Positions 46,034 through 54,677 of a stretch of DNA of 64,000 nt are shown here, in pieces. A program made the position numbers and the translations under genes. Positions within the stretch are counted from its first letter, which is position 1, and each line of letters opens with the position of its first letter. The DNA is taken from assembly GCF_003390325.1 (NCBI RefSeq), contig NZ_QUOK01000015.1, forward strand, positions 42,106 through 106,105. Reading direction: 5' to 3'. Under the pieces are notes generated by a model, which was given only the letters and a program-made list of their open reading frames with translations, was not told the origin of the DNA and did no database searches. Source of the stretch: Rhodohalobacter sp. SW132. GTDB lineage: Bacteria; Bacteroidota; Rhodothermia; Balneolales; Balneolaceae.

Positions 46034-46717
46034 CTATTCGCTGTACGATTTTCCGGAGATAATCACGACAAACTCTCCCTTTATCGATTCTCGCTCCTCC
46101 CAGATGCGGATCAGTTCTGAAAGCTGACCACGCTGAACCTCTTCGAACTTTTTGGTGAGCTCACGGGCAATGCAGATCCATCGGTCCGGCTCAGCAAATT
46201 CAGAAAAGCGGTTAAGAAAGCGCACAAGCTTATGCGGACTCACGTATAGCACAGTCGTAATGTCCGAATCGGCAATTTCACGAATGCGGGTTTCACGCCC
46301 TTTTTTGGGAGGGAGAAATCCTTCGAAGAGGTAACGGTCGCACGGAAGTCCGCTTGCTGCTACAGCCGTTGTTGCCGCATCGGGTCCCGGAATGGCTGTG
46401 ACGGTATGTCCGTTTTGATGTGCCGCCCGGGCAGCGAGAAAGCCGGGGTCGGAGATTCCGGGCATGCCGGCATCGCTGATCAGCGCAACATCAGTTCCCC
46501 CGTTGAGAAGGTTTACCAGGTGATTCACTTTTCGGTGCTCATTGTGCTGATGAAACGAAAAGGTGGGTTTTTGAATTTGAAAATGTTGAAGAAGAACCGA
46601 TGAAGTTCGTGTATCTTCACAGGCGATCTGATCCACCTGGTTTAAAATTTCAACACCCCGGGGTGAGAAGTCAGACAGGTTACCGATAGGGGTGGCCACT
46701 AAATAGAGCGTTGACAC
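46034..46717 (-). CDS. rsmI: 16S rRNA (cytidine-1402-2'-O)-methyltransferase
   Basis: A 227-residue tetrapyrrole-methylase-fold enzyme that methylates C1402 in the ribosomal decoding centre. Motifs: LYLVATPIGNLSDFSPRG, CEDTRTS, HQHNEHRK, LISDAGMPGISDPGF, IPGPDAATTAVAASGLP, FEGFLPPKKGRE. The GTG at 46717 (VSTLYLVATPIGN) is preferred because it gives the normal N-terminus; the open frame reaches back to 46855 but that part is hydrophobic, unlike the family, and would overlap the divergent gene starting at 46818. C-terminal extension beyond the core is short. Confidence 0.95.
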   Translation of the reverse strand: MSTLYLVATPIGNLSDFSPRGVEILNQVDQIACEDTRTSSVLLQHFQIQKPTFSFHQHNEHRKVNHLVNLLNGGTDVALISDAGMPGISDPGFLAARAAHQNGHTVTAIPGPDAATTAVAASGLPCDRYLFEGFLPPKKGRETRIREIADSDITTVLYVSPHKLVRFLNRFSEFAEPDRWICIARELTKKFEEVQRGQLSELIRIWEERESIKGEFVVIISGKSYSE

Positions 46718-46817
46718 AGACAGCTGGTTTCGGTGAAAATTAATTCTTAAAAGATAATACCAAAACTCGTAGTTTATTGTCAGAATAAACAGCAATCTAA
46801 ATACAGAATACAGATAT

Positions 46818-47198
46818 ATGGATTTTAAGCCTTCAGGAATAAACCACATGACCATCCGCGTGAACGAAATTGAGCGTGCCGAGGAGTTTTACGGGTCTAT
46901 TTTAGGATTTGAACTGGTTCGGAAAATGGGTCAGAGTATGGCTGTTTATAAAATCGGGGAAGAGGACACCCTGGTCATTGTGGAAGCAGAAACCAGTTAC
47001 GATCCGAATTCAAGAGATTTTCGCGTTGATCATATCGGATTCTATCTGAATTCCGCGGATGAAGTGGATGAAATGGCGAAATATCTGCGTGATAATGAAG
47101 TTACCATACTCAGCGGACCTGCAAACAGGAAAAAAGGCCGATTTGTATTTGCATCAGATCCAGACGGTAATATGATTGAATTTTTTTACGAAGGGTAA
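46818..47198 (+). CDS. Glyoxalase/VOC-superfamily protein
   Basis: A 126-residue protein made of two beta-alpha-beta-beta-beta modules: INHMTIRVNEIERAEEFYGSILGFELV and VDHIGFYLNSADEVDEMAKYL, each under 30 residues at about 8-35 and 73-95. Candidate metal ligands are the His in NHMTI, the His in DHIGF and the Glu in GNMIEFFYEG. It could be a dioxygenase, lyase or resistance-type protein; substrate cannot be told. Divergent from rsmI, with about 100 bases between the starts. Confidence 0.85.
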   Translation: MDFKPSGINHMTIRVNEIERAEEFYGSILGFELVRKMGQSMAVYKIGEEDTLVIVEAETSYDPNSRDFRVDHIGFYLNSADEVDEMAKYLRDNEVTILSGPANRKKGRFVFASDPDGNMIEFFYEG

Positions 47199-47258
47199 TA
47201 TTGTCGCGCCTATTCATGCCGGCGAAAGATTGTCACGAATATAGCCTGAATCTGATTC

Positions 47259-47273
47259 TGGCATGTTATTTGC
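47259..47273 (+). promoter_or_regulatory. Candidate sigma-54 (-24/-12) promoter of grpE-dnaJ
   Basis: TGGCAT-GTTAT-TTGC matches the sigma-54 consensus TGGCAC-N5-TTGC at nine of ten defined bases, with the invariant GG and GC ten bases apart. A start site about 12 bases after GC would fall near 47285, upstream of all plausible grpE start codons. No CIRCE inverted repeat is visible before grpE. A single match of this kind can occur by chance. Confidence 0.4.
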
Positions 47274-47346
47274 GTGTCAGTGATATTCAGGTGTGTATAT
47301 GTATAATAGAATAAAAGAAAAGATTTTAAATACTGATTTTAGTTTT

Positions 47347-47910
47347 ATGAGCAAGAATGAAGATAAACAGGTGGTCGACGAGCGGGAGGAGACCCTGCAG
47401 GAGACCGATGATACCGAACTGCTTAAAGAGCAACAGGAACTCATTAACGAAAAGATGCAGCAGATTGAGGAGCTGAAAGATGAGATTCAAACCGTGAAGG
47501 AGACACAGCTTCGAAAAGCCGCAGAAATGGAAAATATGCGGAAGCGTCTGGAACGGGAGCGAAAGCTTACGTTTGAGAACGCAAAAAGAAACGCTGTTGA
47601 AGCATTTCTGCCTGTAAATGATGACCTTCGCAGAACTCTGAAAGCGATGGAAGAAGCAGAAGCCGAACCGGTTTATTTGGACGGTATACAAATGGTAGCT
47701 AACAAATTTGATGATGTTCTGCAGCGGTATGGTGTGGAGCGAATTGATGAGGATGGTGTGCCGTTTGATGTGGATCTGCACGATGCCATGCTCAGGCAAA
47801 AATCAGAGGATGATTCTGTGGAGAGCGGTACCGTTTTACAGGTTTTAGAAAATGGATACAGAATTGGTGATAAAACCATCCGGCACGCGAAGGTAATTGT
47901 AAGCGAATAA
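47347..47910 (+). CDS. grpE: Nucleotide exchange factor GrpE
   Basis: A 187-residue cochaperone that releases ADP from DnaK. A long N-terminal coiled-coil (about 25-75, heptads of Leu/Ile/Met with Lys/Glu) is followed by RKAAEMENMRKRLERER and the beta-wing region with GVERIDEDGVPFDVDLHDAM and the ending GYRIGDKTIRHAKVIVSE. The ATG at 47347 (MSKNEDKQ) is chosen as the likely start; ATG 47299 or GTG 47293 would add 16-18 Lys/Ile/Asn-rich residues. It lies 9 bases before dnaJ. Confidence 0.93.
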   Translation: MSKNEDKQVVDEREETLQETDDTELLKEQQELINEKMQQIEELKDEIQTVKETQLRKAAEMENMRKRLERERKLTFENAKRNAVEAFLPVNDDLRRTLKAMEEAEAEPVYLDGIQMVANKFDDVLQRYGVERIDEDGVPFDVDLHDAMLRQKSEDDSVESGTVLQVLENGYRIGDKTIRHAKVIVSE

Positions 47911-47919
47911 AAGGTATTT

Positions 47920-49095
47920 ATGTCAAAACGCGATTATTACGAAGTATTAGGCGTCAGCAAAGATGCGTCAGAGAAAGAACTGAAAAAGGCGTATCGAAAA
48001 CTCGCCATGAAGTATCACCCCGATAGAAATAAAGGGGATGAATCAGCGGAAAAAAAGTTTAAAGAAGCGTCAGAAGCATATGATGTGCTGCGCGATCCGC
48101 AAAAACGTCAGCGCTACGATCAGTTTGGACACGCCGGCATGAACGGTGGAGGTTTTGGCGGAGGTCAGGATTACGGCAACGCGGATTTTGAAGATATCTT
48201 CAGCCGATTCAGCGATATTTTTGGTAGTGATATATTTGGCGGAGGCGGAGATCCGTTTGGCGGGGGAAGATCCCGCAGCCGGCGCCGTACAAGCCAGGGA
48301 CAACCCGGCGCAGATATGAAACTGAGTGTATCTCTCACCCTCGAAGAGATCGCTGAAGGTGCTGAAAAAACACTGAAGGTTAAGAAATATAAAAAATGCG
48401 GCGAGTGCAGCGGCACCGGTGCAGAAACAGAATCCGATTTCGAAACGTGCGGTACTTGTAACGGGATGGGCGAAGTCAGACAGGTTTCAAAAACCATGTT
48501 TGGCCAGTTTGTAAACGTACAGCCGTGTCCGAATTGCCGGGGTGAAGGCCGAATTGTCCGGAATAAATGTAAGAAATGTCACGGAGAAGGACGCACCCGC
48601 GGAGAAGAGAAAGTGAAGATGAACATTCCGTCCGGCGTTTCAAACGGAAATTATATTACGCTCAGACGCCAGGGAAATGCAGGTGTACGAGGCGGTGAAC
48701 CCGGTGACCTGATCGTTCTGATTGAGGAGAAAGAGCACGAAAACTTCGAACGTGACGGAAATGATATCTACTACGATCTGCTGCTCAGTATTCCGGATGC
48801 CGTTCTTGGCACTGAGGTTGAAGTCCCGACACTGAAAGGGAAAGCCAAACTGAAAATTGAGCCGGGAACACAGCCGGGCAAATTGCTCAGGATGAAAGAG
48901 CGGGGAATCAAAGGGTTGAATAACAGCGGCAGGGGTGACCAGTTCATCAAAGTGAACATGTATGTTCCAAAAGACCTCTCCGACGGTGAACGCCGCCATA
49001 TTGAAGCGCTAAGAGGGAACGAACATTTCAATCCCGAAAGCGCAAAAAGCCGCGAAAAAGGCTTCTTTTCCAAAATAAAAGATGTATTTGCCTGA
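47920..49095 (+). CDS. dnaJ: Chaperone protein DnaJ
   Basis: A 391-residue class A J-protein. J-domain with the HPD motif (YHPDRNKG) at about 34-40, Gly/Phe-rich region about 75-115, then four zinc-finger repeats [24 protein letters not shown] and CKKCHGEG, and the substrate-binding beta domains. It delivers unfolded clients to DnaK and stimulates its ATPase. Operon with grpE; dnaK is not in this window. A repeat hairpin starts 11 bases after the stop. Confidence 0.98.
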   Translation: MSKRDYYEVLGVSKDASEKELKKAYRKLAMKYHPDRNKGDESAEKKFKEASEAYDVLRDPQKRQRYDQFGHAGMNGGGFGGGQDYGNADFEDIFSRFSDIFGSDIFGGGGDPFGGGRSRSRRRTSQGQPGADMKLSVSLTLEEIAEGAEKTLKVKKYKKCGECSGTGAETESDFETCGTCNGMGEVRQVSKTMFGQFVNVQPCPNCRGEGRIVRNKCKKCHGEGRTRGEEKVKMNIPSGVSNGNYITLRRQGNAGVRGGEPGDLIVLIEEKEHENFERDGNDIYYDLLLSIPDAVLGTEVEVPTLKGKAKLKIEPGTQPGKLLRMKERGIKGLNNSGRGDQFIKVNMYVPKDLSDGERRHIEALRGNEHFNPESAKSREKGFFSKIKDVFA

Positions 49096-49106
49096 TTCAT
49101 AATCCT

Positions 49107-49539
49107 CATCGGATGAATTCGCATCATCCGATGAGTGGATGTGACTCGTAGTTAGGTTCAACGCCCCGAAGACATGGTATTTCTTAGGGCAATCAATCCA
49201 ATCCAAAAATCTGATGCTGTGGTGGGTGAATTGTAATGCAAACCTCAGAATCCTCAGAAATGCTATGTCTAATAAGCCTGTGAATGCTCAAAAAGGAAAG
49301 ATATGGTATTTCTCATGAGACAGGATCAGAAGATGTTTCCATGCCTTTTTTGATGGAATAAATATGCAAATCTAAAAACCATCAGAAATACCATATCTAC
49401 CTTATCCGAATTCATTTCCATCCGTAACGCCTCGAATAATTTTATATACCCGACATGATGCGTCGCCTCGGCGTCTTTTTTTGATTATCATGGTTTTCTA
49501 CAAACATAATGCACCTACGGCGCATAGATACGGGATCTT
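49107..49539. repeat. 433-bp tandem repeat, unit A (after dnaJ)
   Basis: First unit of a direct tandem repeat filling the gene-free stretch 49096-50222. It opens with the CATCGGATG...CATCCGATG hairpin (49107-49133), then module 1 with ends AGACATGGTATTTCTTAGG (49170-49188) and its pairing partner ending 49269, a 28-base spacer, and module 2 with ends AGATATGGTATTTCTCA (from 49299) and TCAGAAATACCATATCT (to 49398). An AT-rich tail of about 140 bases follows, containing a CGCCTCGGCG palindrome. Not coding: frames are short and shared only because the repeat is copied. Confidence 0.85.
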
Positions 49540-49971
49540 CATCGGATGAATTCGCTTCATCCGATGAGTGGATGTGACTCGTAGTTAGGTTCAACGCCCC
49601 GAAGACATGGTATTTCTCAGGGCAATCAATCCAGTCCAAATATCTGATGCTTTGGTAGGTGAGTTGTTATGCAAACCTCAGAGTCCTCAGAAATACCATG
49701 TCTAATAAGCCTGTGAATGCTCAAAAAGGAAAGATATGGTATTTCTCATGAGACAGGATCAGAAGATGTTTCCATGCCTTTTTTGATGGAATAAATATGC
49801 AAATCTAAAAACCATCAGAAATACCATATCTGCCTAACCCGAATTCATTTCCTTCCATTACGCCTCGGATAATATTATTCACCCAACAAGATGCATCGCC
49901 TCGGCGTATTTTTTGATTATCATGGTTTTCTACAAATATAATGCACCTGCGACGCATAGTTTCGTGATCTT
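49540..49971. repeat. 433-bp tandem repeat, unit B
   Basis: Second unit, 432 bases, about 90% identical by eye to unit A, in the same orientation and directly adjoining. Its module 1 ends (AGACATGGTATTTCTCAGG and CCTCAGAAATACCATGTCT) pair with a single mismatch, better than in unit A. Module 2 is almost unchanged between units, while the AT-rich tail has diverged most. Confidence 0.85.
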
Positions 49972-50112
49972 CATCGGATGAATTCGCATCATCCGATGAG
50001 TGGATGTGCCCGATAATTTGTTTGAGGCAGGTAAGCAGATACCTTCATCGGATCCCGAAAACTTTTGGGACTTTTTTTCCAATGAGTAGATGTGACTCGT
50101 AGTTAGGTGAAG
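49972..50112. repeat. Degenerate third repeat unit
   Basis: Starts with the same hairpin (49972-49998) and GTGGATGTG, then departs from the unit. After about 70 unrelated bases the stretch GATGTGACTCGTAGTTAGGT of units A and B reappears at 50089-50108. Between them lies a second hairpin-like TCCCGAAAACTTTTGGGA followed by C and seven T (50053-50078), which could act as a plus-strand terminator. Confidence 0.6.
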
Positions 50113-50162
50113 AAACCGAGTGGGACAAAGTCGAAGGCTTCACTGAAATGTGGGCACATGAA

Positions 50163-50217
50163 TTCGTCCGACGAAAAATACCGCCAAGCGATCCCTGCGG
50201 GGCAATCGCCGGACGAA
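50163..50217. repeat. Nested inverted repeat downstream of the argD-like gene
   Basis: TTCGTCCG (50163-50170) and CGGACGAA (50210-50217) are exact reverse complements and enclose an inner GCGAT-CCC...GGG...ATCGC hairpin. It ends 6 bases from the stop codon of the minus-strand aminotransferase gene. No T-run follows on the minus strand, so it looks like a palindromic intergenic repeat or mRNA 3'-end stabiliser rather than a classical terminator. Confidence 0.6.
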
Positions 50218-50222
50218 AATTT

Positions 50223-51425
50223 CTAACTCTTTCCACACTTTTTCAGCGCTGCTACAAATACATCTACAAAACGATCAAGCTGTTCGTAGGTGATCACCAG
50301 CGGCGGTACGAGCCGGATTGTGGTGTCCATGGTCACGTTGGATATCACGTAGTTGTCCAGCATCTCCATCACGACAGGCTTGCCTTCATTCGTCAGCTCT
50401 AGACCGATCATTAATCCTCTTCCGCGGATCTCTTTAATGAGGCCGAGCCCTTCTGTTTTTTCAGTAATCTGTTTTCTCAGGTACTCTCCTTTTTCGGTTG
50501 CCTGGGTCATCAGGTCCTCATCAAGAATCGTCCGGACAGCCGCCAGGCTTGCCGCGCACGCCAAAGGATTTCCACCGTATGTCGTTCCGTGATCTCCGTA
50601 ATCGAGTGCCTGGGCCGCTTTTTCGCTGGCCATGACTGCCCCGATAGGGAATCCGCCGCCGAGTCCTTTTGCCGTGGCGATGATATCGGGTTTTATGCCG
50701 TGATGTTCAAACCCAAAGTATTTACCGGTTCGTCCGTTTCCGCACTGTACTTCATCATAAAAGAGGAGTGCATTGTGCTGATCGCACAGCTCGCGGGCTC
50801 TTTTCAGATATTCGCCGCTGACTTCATGAATTCCGCCCTCTCCCTGGATCGGTTCGCAGGCAAACGCAATCGTGTCGTCGTTGATTTCGTTTTCGAGCGC
50901 TTCGATATCATTGAATGGGATGGTTTTAAATCCGGACGGGATTGGAGCAAACCCTTTTTGATACTTCTCTTTCCCGAGAGCGATTGCTGCCAGTGACCGG
51001 CCGTGAAATCCGCGTTCAACCGCGATAATCTCACCTTTTTTACCGTGATTATTACCAAATTTCCGGGCAATTTTCAGCGATGCCTCAAGTGCTTCCACAC
51101 CGCTGTTGCAGAAAAAGACGCGTTCTAATCCCGAAAGCTCGGAGAGAAGTTTTGCGAGGTCACTTTGCGGTTTGGTGTAGAAAAAATTGGAGGGGTGAAT
51201 CAGCTTTTCCGCCTGATCTTTAATCGCCTTCACCACGTTGGGATGGCAGTGTCCGGTGTTGTTAACCGCAATTCCTGCAAGCATATCCAGGTATTCATTT
51301 CCTTTGTAATCCCAGACAAGTGACCCCTCACCGCGTTCCAGCGTAATCGGGTACCGCCGGTAGATCGGCAGGTGATGTTTGTGTTCAATATCCTGTGCTT
51401 CCGTTGTGATGTCGATTGGATTCAT
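50223..51425 (-). CDS. Class III aminotransferase, acetylornithine/ornithine type
   Basis: A 400-residue fold-type I PLP enzyme. FCNSGVEALEASLKIAR, the Asp of FYDEVQCGNGRTGKYF, the PLP-lysine in IATAKGLGGGFPIGAVMA, and GDHGTTYGGNPLACAA are all typical of ArgD/RocD-like enzymes, as is the C-terminal IRLVPPLVITYEQLDRFVD. It would interconvert an omega-amino compound (acetylornithine, ornithine, or a relative) and its semialdehyde. No other arginine genes adjoin, so argD is likely but not proven. Confidence 0.85.
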   Translation of the reverse strand: MNPIDITTEAQDIEHKHHLPIYRRYPITLERGEGSLVWDYKGNEYLDMLAGIAVNNTGHCHPNVVKAIKDQAEKLIHPSNFFYTKPQSDLAKLLSELSGLERVFFCNSGVEALEASLKIARKFGNNHGKKGEIIAVERGFHGRSLAAIALGKEKYQKGFAPIPSGFKTIPFNDIEALENEINDDTIAFACEPIQGEGGIHEVSGEYLKRARELCDQHNALLFYDEVQCGNGRTGKYFGFEHHGIKPDIIATAKGLGGGFPIGAVMASEKAAQALDYGDHGTTYGGNPLACAASLAAVRTILDEDLMTQATEKGEYLRKQITEKTEGLGLIKEIRGRGLMIGLELTNEGKPVVMEMLDNYVISNVTMDTTIRLVPPLVITYEQLDRFVDVFVAALKKCGKS

Positions 51426-51504
51426 TTTGTGAATTTTGTTTTGGATTAAAAGATCATTGTTGCCTGTCGATTTAAGCTCAGGTCTTGACGTGATGTATAA
51501 TTTT

Positions 51505-53685
51505 CTACTTTACCAAAGATAGTCCGATTCGTCCGCGTTCTGTATCTACGCTTTTGATTTCCACGTTGATTATATCCCCGACGGAAACGACGTCGTGCGG
51601 GTTCTCGATTCTGCGTCGCCCGCTGCTCATCTGAGAGATATGGAGCAATCCGTCCTGCTTTACTCCGATATCCACAAATGCCCCGAAATCGACCACGTTT
51701 CGAACGGTGCCTTCAAGTTTCATTCCGGGGTTGAGATCTTCCATCTTCAGGACATCCTGTCTCAACAGTGGTTTTGGCAGAGATTCCCGCGGATCACGTC
51801 CCGGTTTTTGCAGGTTTTCGATAATCAACTCAAGCGTAGGCACGCCAACACCGATCTGGGCAGCAACCTGCTCCGTATTTATCGTATCGAACGCCGACTC
51901 AATTTTTTGCTTCTGATCGCCAAGATGTTCAACATCAATCCCGAACAGATTGCAGAGCTTCTCCGTTGCTTCGTAACTTTCCGGGTGGATGGCGGTGTTA
52001 TCGAGCGGGTGCGCACCTTCGGGGATCCGCATAAAACCGGCCGCCTGCTGAAAACGAAATTCGCCCACTCCGCTGATATTTTTCAACTCTTCGCGGCTTT
52101 TGAACGGGCCTTTACTGTCACGATGATCGACGATATTCCGTGCAACTTTTCGGCTCAGGCCCGATACGTGCGTCAGAAGTGAAGAGCTTGCCGTATTCAG
52201 ATTGATCCCCACTTCGTTCACGCAGGTTTCAACCACGTCATCCAGTTTTTTGGCAAGCTGAACCTGGTTGATGTCGTGCTGATAGAGACCGACACCGATC
52301 GATTTCGGATCGATTTTCACCAGTTCTGCCAGCGGATCCTGCACACGTCGCGCGATGGATATGTTTCCGCGCTGGGCCGCATCAAGATCGGGAAACTCCT
52401 CTCGTGCCACGGTGGATGCAGAGTAGACCGAAGCCCCCGCTTCGCTGATAATCAAATAGTGCAGTTCTTCATCGGGCTGATTCTCTTTTCGGGCCTGAAT
52501 CAGATCAGCCACAAACTGTTCGGTTTCGCGGCTGCCGGTTCCGTTCCCGATCGCTAAAAGCGTTACGCCGTTCTGATCAATCAGCTTGTTGACCACTTTT
52601 GCACTCTCTTCAATCTTTTTCTGCGGCGGGGTAGGGTAGATGGTGGTTCCGCCGAGGTATTTTCCAATCGGGTCGATAACAGCCACTTTACAGCCGGTAC
52701 GGTACGCCGGATCGATCCCCATCACCACCTGGTTTTTCAGCGGCGGCTGAAGAAGCAGATTTTTCAGGTTTGTGGCAAAGGTTTCGATGGCGTGTTCGTC
52801 AGCGGTTTCGGTCAGATCATTTCTGAGCTCGCGTTCAAGAGAGGGCAGCATCAGCCGCTTGTATGAGTCTTCAACGGCATCCTGCAGATGCGGGATAAAA
52901 ATGGATGCATCGTTTTTGATCACCACATCATCCAGTTTTTCAAGGGTGATGCTATCCATCAGCTCAAGATTGACAAACAGCACATTTTCACGTTCGCCCC
53001 GGTTGATTGCGAGAACCTGGTGCGGCTTCAGGTGCGAGGCCCGGCTGCTGAATTCGTAGTAATCTTCAAAATTGGTCCGTTCATCAATTGCGGGATTTTT
53101 TCGGGTGGCAATCACGCCGTGCTCCCGGATTATTTTACGAAGCGTATCACGCACCTCCACGGATTCGTTGATCCACTCCGCCACGATATCGAGTGAGGTG
53201 GTGAGGGCGGTTTCGGCGTCAGGAAGTTCGTGTTCGTCGCTCACATATTTTTTGGCGTATTCCAGCGGGTCGCCTTTTTCAATTTCCTGCTGCCAGATAA
53301 GTTCGGCAAGCGGCTCCAGGCCTTTCTCCTTTGCCATATCGCCGCGGGTTTTTCGCTTCTTTTTATACGGCAGATAAAGATCCTCAAGCGTTTTTATATC
53401 GGTACACGCTTTTATCTTCTTTTCAAGTTCCGGAGTGAGTTTGTCCTGTTCGTCGATCGCTTTCAGAATCGTTTTTTTGCGATCTTCCAGCGTACGGCGG
53501 GTTTCAATCTGATCGCGCACAGCCCGGAGCTGCTCTTCATCAAGTCCGCCGGTTGCCTCCTGTCGGTATCGTGCAAGGAATGGAATAGTTGCCCCTTCAT
53601 CAATAAAATCAGCCACTTTTTTGACCTGTTTGGCAGAAAGCTGAAGTGTGCCTGCAATGTGATCAAAAATCTGAGAATCGGTCAT
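51505..53685 (-). CDS. tex: Tex family RNA-binding transcription accessory protein
   Basis: A 726-residue protein with the full Tex order: N-terminal helical region (FLARYRQEATGGLDEEQLR), YqgF-like RNase H domain (VMGIDPAYRTGCKVAVID, near 325), helix-hairpin-helix pair (residues about 490-560, with DHRDSKGPFKSREELKN and ISGVGEFRFQQAAGF) and a C-terminal S1 domain (GTVRNVVDFGAFVDIGVKQDG). Tex binds nucleic acid and the transcription/translation machinery; its precise role is unresolved. Length is slightly shorter than the 770-780 residues of proteobacterial Tex. Divergent from the IMPase-family gene. Confidence 0.96.
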   Translation of the reverse strand: MTDSQIFDHIAGTLQLSAKQVKKVADFIDEGATIPFLARYRQEATGGLDEEQLRAVRDQIETRRTLEDRKKTILKAIDEQDKLTPELEKKIKACTDIKTLEDLYLPYKKKRKTRGDMAKEKGLEPLAELIWQQEIEKGDPLEYAKKYVSDEHELPDAETALTTSLDIVAEWINESVEVRDTLRKIIREHGVIATRKNPAIDERTNFEDYYEFSSRASHLKPHQVLAINRGERENVLFVNLELMDSITLEKLDDVVIKNDASIFIPHLQDAVEDSYKRLMLPSLERELRNDLTETADEHAIETFATNLKNLLLQPPLKNQVVMGIDPAYRTGCKVAVIDPIGKYLGGTTIYPTPPQKKIEESAKVVNKLIDQNGVTLLAIGNGTGSRETEQFVADLIQARKENQPDEELHYLIISEAGASVYSASTVAREEFPDLDAAQRGNISIARRVQDPLAELVKIDPKSIGVGLYQHDINQVQLAKKLDDVVETCVNEVGINLNTASSSLLTHVSGLSRKVARNIVDHRDSKGPFKSREELKNISGVGEFRFQQAAGFMRIPEGAHPLDNTAIHPESYEATEKLCNLFGIDVEHLGDQKQKIESAFDTINTEQVAAQIGVGVPTLELIIENLQKPGRDPRESLPKPLLRQDVLKMEDLNPGMKLEGTVRNVVDFGAFVDIGVKQDGLLHISQMSSGRRRIENPHDVVSVGDIINVEIKSVDTERGRIGLSLVK

Positions 53686-53719
53686 GGAAATTGTATCTTT
53701 ATCTGTTTAATAGCTTTTA

Positions 53720-53841
53720 GTTCTTTGGAAAGTTTGGTTAAGGATGAAAGATCCGGTGAAAACCGCGTCATTCCGGATCAAGTCCGGGATGACCCCAAGT
53801 GGGAATTTCCCCAAACCCATCAACCAAACTTTCCAAAGAAC
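53720..53841. mobile_element. 122-bp MITE-like element with perfect 20-bp inverted ends
   Basis: GTTCTTTGGAAAGTTTGGTT (53720-53739) and AACCAAACTTTCCAAAGAAC (53822-53841) are exact reverse complements. The 82-base interior contains another near-perfect hairpin, GTCATTCCGGA-TCAAG-TCCGGGATGAC (53770-53796), of a palindrome type found between genes in many bacteria, and a GGGAATTTCCC palindrome. No coding sequence. It lies in the divergent gap between tex and the IMPase-family gene. No clear target-site duplication is visible, so mobility is inferred only from the end structure. Confidence 0.5.
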
Positions 53842-53900
53842 TCATGCAGATGCATTCGTTCAAAGTCTGTAAAAATAACCATAATCATTGATAAACCCTG

Positions 53901-54668
53901 ATGGATTTTAACCCCGATTCTCTTCGCAAGGCGGCGGTGGAGATCGCCGGCATAGGCGGTGATTCTACACTTAACTTTTTTAAAAAATCTTTCGACCTGG
54001 AATTCAAAAAAGACCGGTCACCTGTAACCAATGCCGATCGCAATGCAGAAATGCTGATGCGAAAAGCGATTAAAAGCCGATTCCCAGATCACGGGATCAT
54101 CGGTGAGGAATTTGGGAAGGAGAATGAGGATGCCGATTTTGTGTGGGTGCTTGATCCGATCGACGGAACGCAATCGTTTATTCACGGAGTGCCGTTTTAC
54201 ACAACGCTGATCGGAATTCTTGTGAACGGAACACCGGAAGTTGGTGTGATTTACGCACCGGCACTGAACGAGATGGTTTCGGCGGCAACTGGAACCGGGT
54301 GTTATTTGAATCGCGAAAAAGTTTCGGTAAGAGACTGCGGATCACTCGAAAGTGCCACATTTTTAACAACTGATATTGAGCATATTCACAAACACCAATT
54401 TACAGAGCCGTTTGAAAAGCTGTTGTCTGCCACGCGTTTACACCGCACCTGGGGTGATGCCTATGGTCATATGATGGTGGCCACCGGTCGTGCCGATATC
54501 ATGTTTGATCCCATTCTAAACATCTGGGATGCTGCCGCTCTTTTGCCGGTGATAAAAGAAGCCGGCGGTGTGTACGTTGATGTAGATGGAAATGAAACAA
54601 TTGATAACGGCAGTGCTATATCTACACAACCGACCCTGAAAAATGAAATTCTGGCTTTTTTTGACTAA
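53901..54668 (+). CDS. Inositol-monophosphatase-family phosphatase (possible histidinol-phosphatase HisN)
   Basis: A 255-residue Mg-dependent phosphatase. Metal ligands: Glu in GEEFGKE, Asp pair in WVLDPIDGTQSFIHG, and Asp in NIWDAAALLPVIKEAGG. The WGDAYGHMMVATGRADIMFDP segment resembles the HisN histidinol-phosphatase subgroup, where a W.D.YG motif is common, more than inositol-specific enzymes. No histidine genes adjoin. It is followed after 9 bases by the M1-like gene on the same strand. Confidence 0.85.
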   Translation: MDFNPDSLRKAAVEIAGIGGDSTLNFFKKSFDLEFKKDRSPVTNADRNAEMLMRKAIKSRFPDHGIIGEEFGKENEDADFVWVLDPIDGTQSFIHGVPFYTTLIGILVNGTPEVGVIYAPALNEMVSAATGTGCYLNREKVSVRDCGSLESATFLTTDIEHIHKHQFTEPFEKLLSATRLHRTWGDAYGHMMVATGRADIMFDPILNIWDAAALLPVIKEAGGVYVDVDGNETIDNGSAISTQPTLKNEILAFFD

Positions 54669-54677
54669 TTCAAGATT

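Noticed and set aside
46718..46855. N-terminal extension of rsmI back to the upstream ATG/GTG
   Set aside because: The 46 extra residues are hydrophobic and unlike RsmI, and they would overlap the divergent glyoxalase-fold gene.
49009..49639. Two minus-strand frames of 65 codons that share about 35 residues (MDWIDCP.KYHVFGALNL...)
   Set aside because: Both lie in equivalent places of the tandem repeat, so the likeness follows from DNA duplication. One runs into dnaJ, neither has a start signal, and the third and fourth repeat copies do not keep the frame.
49107..49971. Possible CRISPR array or integron cassette array
   Set aside because: The period is 433 bases with nearly identical content throughout; there are no short spacers between short repeats, no cas genes and no integrase.
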